Source of the DNA: Streptomyces caatingaensis
GTDB lineage: Bacteria; Actinomycetota; Actinomycetes; Streptomycetales; Streptomycetaceae
Reading direction: 5' to 3'
Assembly: GCF_001187435.1 (NCBI RefSeq)
Contig: NZ_LFXA01000004.1
Span: 625,001 to 689,000, forward strand
Length of the DNA stretch: 64,000 nucleotides
Position 1 is the stretch's first letter, and every line of letters starts with the position of its first letter. The translations under genes were made by a program, and so were the position numbers. This document shows, in pieces, positions 32,340 through 41,016 of this stretch. The notes beneath the pieces are model-generated. The model was not told where the DNA came from, did no database searches, and worked only from the letters and a program-made list of their open reading frames with translations.

Positions 32340-32678
32340 TCAACGGCTCGCCCGGAGCCAGGAATTGAAGTCCTCGAATCGTGCTCTCTGCTCCCGGCCG
32401 GCATTGTCAAAGTCATGGATCACCACCGCACCGCCGTGATCCACATCCCGGCAAGCGACATCGTCATGATCCTGCCGACGCGCGAAAGGAAGCAACTTCC
32501 TGTCGGGATAACGCTCCCGCAGTCCCCTTGTTCTCCGTCGCAGCAGATCACCATCGAAGATCCACCACGGTTCGAGGTTGGTCAGGCCGAGCTCCACCAC
32601 GCGAATGAATTCGTCCGGGTACTCGAACCCCTCGGGAAGGTCGTCGATCGCCAGAAGGCCGGATTTCCCAGTTTCCAT
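32340..32678 (-). CDS. SUKH/SMI1-KNR4-like protein, possible immunity protein
   Basis: 112 residues from ATG 32678; an in-frame ATG at 32717 is the alternative. YPDEFIRVVELGLTNLEPWWIFDGDLL and KLLPFARRQDHDDVACRD resemble small SUKH-superfamily proteins, many of which neutralise polymorphic toxins. The C-terminus stops at NSWLRASR, where relatives usually run on with another helix, so it may be truncated. It lies about 140 bases from the barstar-domain gene on the same strand. Function by family memory only. Confidence 0.6.
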   Translation of the reverse strand: METGKSGLLAIDDLPEGFEYPDEFIRVVELGLTNLEPWWIFDGDLLRRRTRGLRERYPDRKLLPFARRQDHDDVACRDVDHGGAVVIHDFDNAGREQRARFEDFNSWLRASR

Positions 32679-32815
32679 CCCAGGAAGTGTACGGTGACCC
32701 CGTGGGCCACTGATCACGGAACTTACCTGACTGCTTTCCCATACGGAGCTTGACTGCCCCCGGGAGAGACGCCGCCTTCTGGGCCCGCGACCAGAACGAC
32801 GATGCCGGGGGGCGA

Positions 32816-33760
32816 TCAGCCGGTGGAGTGGTCGCGCCAGGTCCGGTGCAGGTCTCCCGGCAGTTCACCCGGCTCGCAGAACAGCAGCACTTTGAACGGC
32901 ACACCGGTCCTTCCGGGCTTCGCCCGGGAGTTGGCCCACGCCTCTGCCGCCCCCTCCAACGCCCGGACGAACAAATGCAGTTCCTCCACTGCCCCGGAGA
33001 GCAGGGCACCCGCGTTGTCGATCACCACCATGTACCGGTCGGCCGGCAACCAATTGAGATCGCGCAGACAATCCAGCAGGGCTGACCAGTTCCAGCCGAA
33101 GTAGTCAGGGAATCTGAACTTTTCCCAAAATTGCCCGAACACCCCGTCCGGATCCGTCATATCGCATGCGTCCATGCGCGCCACATGGGTCATCCCCGTC
33201 GCGGGGAGGGCAGCCGCCACCGTCATGGATTCCGTCCTCGGGAAGACGTTCAGCCATGGCCCGTCAAGGCCCCACAGCCCGTCATCGCCGATCGGTGGCG
33301 GCTCTCCGGAGGGCACCGAGAAGAAGCTGACCACCGGCCCGTCATCCGTATCGGTCGCTACGACTTCGAAAGCGCGACGCGGATAGGCGGCGGAGAGCGC
33401 GGCTCTCCAGGACCGCTCCACCGTCCGGGCCACTTCGTGCAGCGCGGCATTGTCGTCGGCGCCGTCGCCGCAGTCGATGACGTCGCGCAGCACAAGTCTG
33501 TTCAGCGTCGCCTCAATACGGTGCGTGTCTCCCCCGAGGCAGCGATACCACTCGTCGAACCCTTCACGGTCGTACACACGCCCCCAGACGACACAGCCTC
33601 GGTCGAGGACGAACCGCGGCCACAACGCGCGGCCGAGGGCGAGCCATTGCCCCAGGGTGCAATGGCGGGTGAGGAAGTGCACGTGGTCGGGTGCCCCCCG
33701 AAGCCCTGCCGCCCATCTCTGGATTTCCGGATACTCCTCAGGATCCACGACGCTCCCCAC
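32816..33760 (-). CDS. barstar-domain protein, possible immunity protein
   Basis: 314 residues. The C-terminal about 110 residues match barstar (barnase inhibitor): GVFGQFWEKFRFPDYFGWNW, then LLDCLRDLNWLP and VVIDNAGALLSG. Barstar blocks secreted RNases with an acidic helix. The N-terminal 200 residues form a separate region, with an internal FFSVPSGEPPPIGDDG, that I do not recognise. Free barstar is about 90 residues, so this is a fusion. It lies in a run of likely immunity genes downstream of an RHS toxin, but no barnase-type gene is near. Confidence 0.75.
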   Translation of the reverse strand: MGSVVDPEEYPEIQRWAAGLRGAPDHVHFLTRHCTLGQWLALGRALWPRFVLDRGCVVWGRVYDREGFDEWYRCLGGDTHRIEATLNRLVLRDVIDCGDGADDNAALHEVARTVERSWRAALSAAYPRRAFEVVATDTDDGPVVSFFSVPSGEPPPIGDDGLWGLDGPWLNVFPRTESMTVAAALPATGMTHVARMDACDMTDPDGVFGQFWEKFRFPDYFGWNWSALLDCLRDLNWLPADRYMVVIDNAGALLSGAVEELHLFVRALEGAAEAWANSRAKPGRTGVPFKVLLFCEPGELPGDLHRTWRDHSTG

Positions 33761-34235
33761 ACGTACGTACAGCGGTCAGCCAGCGGGCACCGAGCCGCAC
33801 CGCGCCACCGCCCCGTCCGGCCCAGCAGCGTTCTCCGAGCACCCTGACGGCAATTGTATCGAGGTCGCTCCATCCGGGGCATATCTCGCGATACGAGAGA
33901 GCGACGAACCGGGCATAACCGTCGGAACGACGGCAGCCGGACTGGGCATGCTCCTTGCGAGCGTCAAGGCCGGTGCGTTCGGAAGTGGCATGCAGTCACT
34001 GCCGCATTGACGGCCCCTTCACGTTGTCCCAAGTGGGCGAAGCATCACTGCGCGTAACCCGGTTCGGGGCATAGCTCCATAGGGTTGTGTAAATACAACG
34101 CGTTTTATCCAGCTGGCCGTTGTCGCGACGGTTGCGCCAACGCAGTTCAGCTGCCGACCAGTTGCCACCATGGAAACGCCCCGGCGGTGTTAGTGGCCCC
34201 CCCGGGGCCGGCCAACGCCAGCCAGGAGCGTCAGC
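33761..34235. other. intergenic stretch containing a DUF397 remnant
   Basis: 475 bases without a confident gene. The only recognisable content is the DUF397-like fragment described separately. The right half (about 34020-34190) is AT-richer, with GTGTAAATACAACG near 34085, and may hold promoters. Confidence 0.4.
33817..34010 (+). pseudogene. DUF397 remnant
   Basis: The frame ending at 34010 reads FSEHPDGNCIEVAPSG, then AYLAIRESDEPGITVGTT and LASVKAGAFG, the core of the actinobacterial DUF397 family (about 60 residues, normally next to an XRE regulator). The usual W-x-KSS start is missing, no ATG or GTG lies in a sensible place, and the frame upstream is antisense to the barstar gene. The XRE partner is absent. 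It looks like a leftover from an earlier gene pair. Confidence 0.5.
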
Positions 34236-34859
34236 ATGCCCCGCCGTAGCGGGTTCTCCCTGCGAAGAACATTCACCCTCCTGCTCAACCGACTCATTTC
34301 GATCCCCGACGCCGCGCGCCCGCGCCCGTACGCACGCGCCGGAGCGCATCCCAAGCCATGCCTGCACCGCGCACTACCTCCGGCCTCGGCCTCCTCATCC
34401 GTGATGCGGCCCCACCGCCCCTGCCCCCCGGAGGAGCCCGGCTCACCGCCGAACTCCCACCCGCAGCAGCCCGAACCCTCCACCGGCAGTTCCGCCTTCC
34501 CCGACTACCCCATGCCCCTCATCCGCCCGCGCCCCCAGCCCCAGTCCCGCTCCCTCACCCCCGAACAGCAACAGCGCCGCGCCACCCTCGCTCTCGCCCT
34601 GATCGGCATCGATATCGGCCCGTCCGTCATCCACGGCCACCGCTTCGGCTCACGATCAGCCGGAAACATCAACCCCAACAACCCCGAATGGCGACCCGCT
34701 GACAAGAGACGGCACCCCGCCCCGTACATCCCTCCGCAACAAGGTCTCCGCGTCAGCCGTGTCCCCTGCAAGCCCGTCAGTGACCGGCTGCCGCGCTCCG
34801 CACGACAGGCCACAGGTCAATTGCCGTATGAAGAGGTGGAACTCGCAGGAATCCGATAG
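34236..34859 (+). CDS. hypothetical protein, doubtful
   Basis: 207 residues from ATG 34236, with AGGAG eight bases upstream. The N-terminal MPRRSGFSLRRTFTLLLNRL is basic and hydrophobic; the middle is proline-rich; LTPEQQQRRATLALALIGIDIG looks like one real helix. The end overlaps the convergent immunity gene by 43 bases. A second frame at 34358-34702 is also open, and I cannot tell which, if either, is translated. No family recognised. Confidence 0.3.
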   Translation: MPRRSGFSLRRTFTLLLNRLISIPDAARPRPYARAGAHPKPCLHRALPPASASSSVMRPHRPCPPEEPGSPPNSHPQQPEPSTGSSAFPDYPMPLIRPRPQPQSRSLTPEQQQRRATLALALIGIDIGPSVIHGHRFGSRSAGNINPNNPEWRPADKRRHPAPYIPPQQGLRVSRVPCKPVSDRLPRSARQATGQLPYEEVELAGIR

Positions 34860-35386
34860 GCATCTGCAACGTCTTCGTCGAAGATGGCCACCAAGGAATC
34901 GGGCATATAAGTAATTTCCGAGCCCTCCGACTCTCCGAGTGCGATCACCACACTGGATCCGTTGGAAAAATCCATACGGAAGGCCCATGGCATGTCGGAA
35001 CACCCCTCATTCGGCACGTGCCAGGCCGGAGTCACGCTGACGATCGAGCGACCCAGGAGCCCTACCCACTCCATACGTTCGCCGACCGCGACCATGTCCC
35101 CTGACGGACCAGCATTGGGCGCATCACGGCCACTCAGTTCAATCGCCAGACCTTCATTGGCCCCATCCATGGCCCACGAAAGGGTAACAACGCTGTTAGC
35201 CAGCACCAGTTGCACAGCCATGTCGACCTCATGGACACGATCGACCCTGTACCCTTCCGGCCAGTCCTCTCCGTTCAGTACGAAATACCTGACCGAAACC
35301 AAGGGCTCCCCGGATACCTCCGCCACCACCTCCGCGAGCTCAGCTTCGACCTGTGCACGGCCGATCCACGGCTGGATTACCCTCAT
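34817..35386 (-). CDS. candidate immunity protein for the RHS toxin
   Basis: 189 residues from ATG 35386, one to three bases after the RHS toxin stop (TAGTGATG); an adjoining GTG at 35389 is possible. The protein is acidic and has no membrane segments: strand-rich with blocks RYFVLNGEDWPEGYRVD, FRMDFSNGSSVVIALGESEG and VAIFDEDVADAYRIP. Codon use is visibly less GC-rich than in the housekeeping genes. I do not recognise the family, but a small acidic soluble protein placed immediately after a polymorphic toxin is the usual layout for its antidote. Confidence 0.7.
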   Translation of the reverse strand: MRVIQPWIGRAQVEAELAEVVAEVSGEPLVSVRYFVLNGEDWPEGYRVDRVHEVDMAVQLVLANSVVTLSWAMDGANEGLAIELSGRDAPNAGPSGDMVAVGERMEWVGLLGRSIVSVTPAWHVPNEGCSDMPWAFRMDFSNGSSVVIALGESEGSEITYMPDSLVAIFDEDVADAYRIPASSTSSYGN

Positions 35387-35388
35387 CA

Positions 35389-38300
35389 CTAATACCGCCC
35401 AAAGTACTGGAATACGCCATTGGAGTCGAACGTGGCGCCGTAGCCTCGCCCGCCGCCAGGATCTGGCATGACAAACCGAGTGCCGCCGGCAAAGTTACCC
35501 GACGTCACTGGAACCTGTACAACCTTCGGGTTTGTCAGAATGTCATCGAGAAGGTCCTGCCCGGCGGAGTCCAACCGCTTCCCTGGAACAACTTCCAAGT
35601 CACCGCGATTCATGTGCTTCTGATACTCACGGCCTGCCCGGGTCAGCTTCCCCTTGTCCGGCCGTTGGCCACTCCTCGAGAGGTCATCCAGGCTCGGGCA
35701 CGGCGCAAGGCCGAGAGGATCGGACCAGGTGTGCGGGTTACTGACGTAGGCATGGTGGTTCGGAGCGGGCTCAAGGCCAAGGGGATCCGGCGAGAGGTAG
35801 CTCGCGACCTCCGGATCATAAAACCTGAAACAGTTGTAATTGATCCCGGTCTCGGCGTCATGGTATTGCCCTGGAAACCGGATCGGGCAGTCGACCTCTT
35901 CTTCCCCTGACCCTGGAAGTCTTGTGCCCCATAGTGAGACTCGACGTCGCCAGCCCAAGTCACCGTCGAATGAGATCAACTCTGTCGGACTGCCGACCAA
36001 GTCGGTCACAATACCGTAAAACTGGGGACAGTGGGACAGGCCGTCTGGAGAAAACCTCGAAACCAAAGACTCGGACTCGGAATACATCCGTTGCCGGTGT
36101 TCAATCTGAGCAACCGGGCGATGAGTTCCTGGCATGTAGTCCCAAGAACTCACCTTCTCTTTCGCGCCTACTCGTTCCGCAAGCCGGGTGCCATCCCAGG
36201 AGAAACAGGTCCCCTCCTCTGCCGATCCATCCTCGGAAATGCGGTGCTTGGATATCCGGCGACCGAGGGGATCATGGGGATCATACACATATTCCCAACA
36301 CTCACCCTCCGCGGTCATCGCCTGCGTCAGACGGTCTTTCGTGTTCCACTCATATGTCCATACCCTGGTCTGCCCGTTGAGGAGTTTGCGCACCTTGCGT
36401 ACGAGACGCCCCTGCGCATCATGCTCGTATGTCGTCCGCCCGGCGCGCCGAATAAGCGTTCCCTTGAATTCACGGTCGCCGGGTGACTGATGCTCCGGTG
36501 CAACAGCGTGGGTCAAGTTGCCCGCGGCATCGTAAGCGTAATTCTCCCTCCAACCGTAGGCGTTGACGGCGGCGATGCGGCCCGTTGGGGTGAGGTCGAA
36601 GTGCCGTGTTCCCGAGGTGAGCTCGCGAATCTCCGTGAGGTAGCCGTCCCTGCGGTAGGTGTAGGTGCGGTGCTGCAGGAGACGGTCGGCCTCCGGGTGG
36701 GTGCCCTGTCGCGTGATCGTCTGTGTTCTGAGGCGGTCCGTCGCGTCCCAAGTCTGGGTGAGAACAGCCGTGTCACCGAGGCGGCGTTCCGTCTCCCGGC
36801 CGCCGACGTCGTAGGTGAAGGCAAGACTGCCTGCATCGGTGTGGAGCTCTGCGGGCTGGCCCGCCGCGTCGTACGTCCAGGTGGATGTCAGACCCGAAGG
36901 GGTCGTGCGCTGGAGGCGGCGGCCCACAGCATCGTATGCATAGCGCATCGTCCGGCCGTTGACCGTCTCCGACAGCGGACGGCCCAAAGCATCGCGTTCG
37001 TAAATGACTTCGGCGTCCGTGTTGACCGCGCGGGTCAGGCGGCCCAGCGCGTCGTAGGCGAACGTCGTGACGTCACCCTCGTCCGTCCGCTGCTCGACGA
37101 TCCGGCCCAAGGTGTCGCGGGTGAAGCGCACCGTCTCGCCCGCCCCGTTCGTGCGGGAGGCGAGGTCTCCCGCCGCGTCGTGGGTGTACGTCAGCGTGCG
37201 GCCGTTGAAGTCCGTCTCGGAGACCAGACGGCCGGCTTCGTCGTAGGCGTAGGTCCACGTCAGGCCCTGCGGGTTGGTGACGCCCGTCAATCGCAGCTCG
37301 GTGTCGTACGCGAAGGAGTACGTCGTCCCGTCGGGGTCGGTCCGGGACGCCGGGAGGTCGAAGTGCGTGGACGTGTACCGCGTCGTGTGGCCCGCCTGGT
37401 CGGTGTGGGAGACGAGGTTGCCCTCTCCGTCCCAGGTCCAGGTCTCGGCCGTACCGTCGGGGTATTCGCGGCGGGTCGGTCGGCCCTCCGTCGTCCAGGA
37501 GGTGCGTGTGGTGTGGCCCAGTGGGTCGGTCGCCTCGGTGACCCGGCCGAAGCTGTCGCGGCGGGCCTTCGTCTCGCGGCCCAGCGGGTCGGTGATCGAG
37601 AGCGGGAGACCGGCCGCGTTGCAAGTGATACGGCTGGTGTGGCCGAGAGCGTCCGTGACGGCCGTCAGGCGGCCCGCGCCGTCGTACTCGTAGTGGGTCT
37701 CCGCCCCGGCCGGGTCCGTGGTGGTGACGAGGTTGCCCGAGTCGTCGTACGTGTGCCGCCACACGGTGCCGTCCGGCTCGGTGATCCGGACCGGCTGGCA
37801 CAGAGCGTTGTACTCGGCCGTGCGCGCGCTGCCGTCCGGCAACGTGATCTGCGTCAGGTCGCCGGACTCGTCGTAGGTGTAGCGCGTCGTGCGGCCCAGC
37901 GGGTCGGTGGTCGAGAGCCGCTTGTCGCCCCTCGCGTTCCACTCCGTCAGGGTGGTGTTGCCCAGGGGATCGGTTTCCTGGATCACCTGGCTGTTGACGT
38001 CGTAGCGGTAGGTGCTTCGACGTCCGAGTGAGTCTGTGAGAGTTGTCGTCCGGTTCTCGTCGTCGTAGGTGAGGGTGCCGGAGAGGAAGCCCTCGCTCCC
38101 CTCCGTCCGGACCACACGGCCGCGCGCGTCGTAGACGTAGCCGTACTCGCTGCCGTTGCGGTCGGTCCAGGAGGTGATGCGGTGCTCCGCGTCGTAGGTG
38201 AAGCGGAGTGGTTCACCACTGGAGTTGACGACCTCGGTGAGGTCTCCGGCGTCGTCGTAGACGTAGCGGATCAGTGTCGTGCCGCCGGTGGCCGTGCGGG

Positions 38301-39639
38301 GCGATTCGTACGCCGAGGGCGGCTCGTCCAGCAGTCGCAGTGCGGTGACGCGGGGGCCCTCGGTGTCGACCGCGAGGTAATAGCCGCCGGAGTGCTGGAT
38401 CGCTGTCGGGATGCCGTGCAGGGTGCGGTGGATGTCGATGTGCGAGCCGTTGCGGTCCCGCACGCTGTCCAGCGGGAGTTGCACCGATCCGGGAACGCCG
38501 GCGGGTACGGGGTGAGCGAAGCTTTTCACCCATCCCGTCTCGGGGTCCGTGACGGTCATGACGCCGTCGGGGGTTCCGTCCCACGTCAGCGGCCGGCGCG
38601 GGCCCTTGAGAGGGAGGGCCGGCTCCCCGGGCTTCGGTACCGGGTAGCAGAGCCGCATTCCGTCGGCCGACACGAACACCGCGCCCTGGGCGTCGAGTTC
38701 GATGCGTTCGTCCAGCGTGGACGCCCAAGTGGGGCCGAACCAATGACCCACCCGGGACGAGGAGAGATGGGTGCGCTCGAAGACGAGCGGAAGGGTCCCG
38801 GGGAGCGTCACGTCCGTCTGCGGGAGCAGCATCGCCCCGGTCACGACGTCGATCGGGTCCTGCACGCACTTGAGATCCTTGGGGAGGCGGGCGGCAGCGG
38901 GCATCTCGATCAGGTTCGGGCGGGCTCCTTGTTTCAGCAGCCATTGCATGCTGCCCGGTTGGGTTCCCAACCTGAAGAGCTCTGTCGCTCCGCCCATCGC
39001 GCCGCCGAAGAGCATCCCGTCGTTGGCGGCCTGGGCCACCTCGCCGAGGCTCCAGCTCTTCTGCTCGCCCAGCGCGATCTTCACCGGCTGTGCCACGGCC
39101 CCGTCGATGGTCATCGCGGCGATGCCGCCGAAGACGGCGCCGGTCAGCATCCCGGCGGCGATGGAGGCGACCGCGGCCTCGACCTCGATGCCGAGTCCGG
39201 CAGCCATGCCGATGATCCCGGCGGCGACCTCGTCGGAAACACCTGCGGTGACGACCGTGAGCAGCACACCGCCCGCGATGGCGACCGCGTCGATGCCGAT
39301 CTGGGTCCAGAGCTTCTCGATCGCCTTGTCGACTACGTCGGCGAACTTGTCCAGGGCCTCGGCCATATTCCGGGCGGCCTTGGCGATGTCGCTCAGCCAT
39401 CCCCCCTCGCCGCCCTGGGCGTACCGTCCCCAGAACTCCTGGAAGGCGTCGATGGCCTTGCCCGTGTTGTGGTGGATGAGGGAGTTGGCCGCCTTGTCCG
39501 TGTCGGCCCGGACATCATCGACCGTGCCGGCGAACGTCCGCCAGGCATCGGCCGCGTGGCGCAGGGTCCCGGAGTTGGCGTCCGGCCACCACATGCCCAT
39601 TTTGAGGAGGAGCGCCTTGGCGTCGTCCTCGATGCTCAT
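35389..39639 (-). CDS. RHS/YD-repeat polymorphic toxin
   Basis: 1416 residues; ATG 39639 overlaps the stop of the WXG-like gene (ATGA). Residues 1-130 resemble a WXG/LXG domain and 130-250 is a Gly/Ala-rich, membrane-like region. A DUF6531-like start (CVQDPIDVVTGAM, about 290) opens the shell; more than 20 YD repeats (for example GRLTAVTDALGHTSR) follow from about 470 to 1130. The RHS core ends FPGQYHDAETGINYNCFRFY and SDPLGLAP. The last about 103 residues (LTRAGREYQKHMNRG to GRGYGATFDSNGVFQYFGRY) differ in style and composition and should be the toxin, released by cleavage at the core. It looks like small RNase (BECR-type) toxins, an unproven guess. Confidence 0.9.
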   Translation of the reverse strand: MSIEDDAKALLLKMGMWWPDANSGTLRHAADAWRTFAGTVDDVRADTDKAANSLIHHNTGKAIDAFQEFWGRYAQGGEGGWLSDIAKAARNMAEALDKFADVVDKAIEKLWTQIGIDAVAIAGGVLLTVVTAGVSDEVAAGIIGMAAGLGIEVEAAVASIAAGMLTGAVFGGIAAMTIDGAVAQPVKIALGEQKSWSLGEVAQAANDGMLFGGAMGGATELFRLGTQPGSMQWLLKQGARPNLIEMPAAARLPKDLKCVQDPIDVVTGAMLLPQTDVTLPGTLPLVFERTHLSSSRVGHWFGPTWASTLDERIELDAQGAVFVSADGMRLCYPVPKPGEPALPLKGPRRPLTWDGTPDGVMTVTDPETGWVKSFAHPVPAGVPGSVQLPLDSVRDRNGSHIDIHRTLHGIPTAIQHSGGYYLAVDTEGPRVTALRLLDEPPSAYESPRTATGGTTLIRYVYDDAGDLTEVVNSSGEPLRFTYDAEHRITSWTDRNGSEYGYVYDARGRVVRTEGSEGFLSGTLTYDDENRTTTLTDSLGRRSTYRYDVNSQVIQETDPLGNTTLTEWNARGDKRLSTTDPLGRTTRYTYDESGDLTQITLPDGSARTAEYNALCQPVRITEPDGTVWRHTYDDSGNLVTTTDPAGAETHYEYDGAGRLTAVTDALGHTSRITCNAAGLPLSITDPLGRETKARRDSFGRVTEATDPLGHTTRTSWTTEGRPTRREYPDGTAETWTWDGEGNLVSHTDQAGHTTRYTSTHFDLPASRTDPDGTTYSFAYDTELRLTGVTNPQGLTWTYAYDEAGRLVSETDFNGRTLTYTHDAAGDLASRTNGAGETVRFTRDTLGRIVEQRTDEGDVTTFAYDALGRLTRAVNTDAEVIYERDALGRPLSETVNGRTMRYAYDAVGRRLQRTTPSGLTSTWTYDAAGQPAELHTDAGSLAFTYDVGGRETERRLGDTAVLTQTWDATDRLRTQTITRQGTHPEADRLLQHRTYTYRRDGYLTEIRELTSGTRHFDLTPTGRIAAVNAYGWRENYAYDAAGNLTHAVAPEHQSPGDREFKGTLIRRAGRTTYEHDAQGRLVRKVRKLLNGQTRVWTYEWNTKDRLTQAMTAEGECWEYVYDPHDPLGRRISKHRISEDGSAEEGTCFSWDGTRLAERVGAKEKVSSWDYMPGTHRPVAQIEHRQRMYSESESLVSRFSPDGLSHCPQFYGIVTDLVGSPTELISFDGDLGWRRRVSLWGTRLPGSGEEEVDCPIRFPGQYHDAETGINYNCFRFYDPEVASYLSPDPLGLEPAPNHHAYVSNPHTWSDPLGLAPCPSLDDLSRSGQRPDKGKLTRAGREYQKHMNRGDLEVVPGKRLDSAGQDLLDDILTNPKVVQVPVTSGNFAGGTRFVMPDPGGGRGYGATFDSNGVFQYFGRY

Positions 39640-39968
39640 CGGGCGTCCTTGGTGAAGATCCCGGCGATGGCCTTGTCGTTCGCCACGTGCCCGTCGGCCA
39701 TCTCGACCATCGCCTGGTGGATGCTCACCAGGCCGAGGACGAGGATGCCGGTGGCCCGTTCGATCTCCTTCTGATTCGGGCCGTACTTGGCGGCGAACTG
39801 CTTGCCCGGCTTGTCGTCGCCCCACGGCTTGCCCAGCCCGTCCAGCGTGTTGACGAGCGTGGTCAACGCATCACTGAGCTTCTTGCCCTGCCGGCGGAAC
39901 ACCGGCGCCACGGCCTTGATGTCGGCCGTCTTGATGTCGAGCACCTTGTCGCTGCCGCTGCCGCCCAT
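39636..39968 (-). CDS. small WXG100-like partner of the RHS toxin
   Basis: 110 residues from ATG 39968, nine bases after GGAGG; ATG 39995 and an upstream start at 40079 are weaker. It is helical with a WxxxKPG turn (KPWGDDKPGKQFAAKYGP, about residues 45-62), in the manner of WXG100 proteins. It lies directly upstream of the RHS toxin and its stop overlaps the toxin's start, so the two should be made together. WXG-type partners target toxins to the type VII secretion machine or act as chaperones; no ESX core genes lie in the window. Confidence 0.75.
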   Translation of the reverse strand: MGGSGSDKVLDIKTADIKAVAPVFRRQGKKLSDALTTLVNTLDGLGKPWGDDKPGKQFAAKYGPNQKEIERATGILVLGLVSIHQAMVEMADGHVANDKAIAGIFTKDAR

Positions 39969-40244
39969 GCCCCGCCCCTCCACCGAATCGGCCATGCGGC
40001 GGTCAACACTAGGCAACCAGCGGTCACGACACGCCTGCAGACGGCAATCTCCTGGCAAAGCCCGACTGCGTTCCTGCACCGCCCGCAGTACTGCTCGCCG
40101 TCATGACGCAGCGGTGCTCTGCTCGCGTCGTGACGGAGACCACCGACAACGAGTGAGGAGGACCGGCATCACAGCCACGGCACACCCAGGATCAGCGCTG
40201 GTTCTCGCCGTCGGCACACGGCTGCGGCGCCGAGCCCGCAACGC

Positions 40245-40994
40245 TCAGCTCCACCGCCCCGTCCGCCCCAGCAGCAGGGCCACCGCCGCCGTGCCCGCCG
40301 TCGAGGTGCGGAGGACCGTGGGGCCCAGGCGGAACGGGAGGGCGCCGGCGGTCTCGAAGGCGGTCAACTCCTCGGGGGAGACGCCGCCTTCGGGGCCGAC
40401 GACGAGGACGATGTCGCCCGTCGGGGGGAGGTCCGCCGTGGCCAGGGGGGTGCTGCCCTCCTCGTGGAGGACGGCGGCGAAGGAGGCGCCGGCGAGGAGG
40501 GCGCAGACCTGCTTCGTCGTCATCGGGTCGGCGACGGAGGGGAAGCGCAGGCGGCGCGACTGCTTGCCCGCCTCGCGGGCCGTCGAGCGCCACTTGGCCA
40601 GGGCCTTCAGGCCCCGGTCGCCCTTCCACTGGGTGATGCAACGGGACGCCGCCCAGGGGACGATGGCGTCGACGCCGGTCTCCGTCATGGTCTCGACGGC
40701 GAGTTCGCCGCGGTCGCCCTTCGGGAGGGCCTGGACGACGGTGATCCGCGGCTGCGGCAGGGGTTCCGAGCGGACGGAGGTCACGGCGACCTCCAGGTGG
40801 TCCTTGCCGGAGACGGCGGCGACCGTGCCGTGGGCCCCCGTGCCCGCCCCGTCCGTGAGGACGATGTCCTCGCCGACCCGCAGCCGGCGGACGGACACCG
40901 CGTGCCGGCCCTCCGGGCCGTCCAGGGCGAAGACCGTGCCGGGGAAGACGCCGGTGAGGGAGTCCTCCTCGACCAGGAAGACCGGCGCTGTCAT
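40245..40994 (-). CDS. rsmE: 16S rRNA (uracil1498-N3)-methyltransferase
   Basis: 249 residues. RsmE methylates U1498 in the decoding site. N-terminal PUA-like domain (HAVSVRRLRVGEDIVLTDG), then the SPOUT knot: VQALPKGDRGELAVETMTETGVDAIVPW, RSTAREAGKQSRRLRFP, and the SAM-binding VVGPEGGVSPEELTAFE with LRTSTAGTAAVALL at the end. Normal length. It follows the nitronate monooxygenase gene by 22 bases on the same strand. Beyond its stop the toxin island begins after 276 gene-free bases. Confidence 0.96.
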   Translation of the reverse strand: MTAPVFLVEEDSLTGVFPGTVFALDGPEGRHAVSVRRLRVGEDIVLTDGAGTGAHGTVAAVSGKDHLEVAVTSVRSEPLPQPRITVVQALPKGDRGELAVETMTETGVDAIVPWAASRCITQWKGDRGLKALAKWRSTAREAGKQSRRLRFPSVADPMTTKQVCALLAGASFAAVLHEEGSTPLATADLPPTGDIVLVVGPEGGVSPEELTAFETAGALPFRLGPTVLRTSTAGTAAVALLLGRTGRWS

Positions 40995-41016
40995 GACGTA
41001 CGTCCTCTCGGAGTTC

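Noticed and set aside
36490..39774. Long plus-strand frames opposite the RHS gene
   Set aside because: They mirror the YD repeats on the coding strand; the minus frame has the family sequence.
40080..40244. Small plus-strand gene after GTGAGGAGG
   Set aside because: The frame reads into the antisense of rsmE and has no family-like sequence; treated as intergenic.
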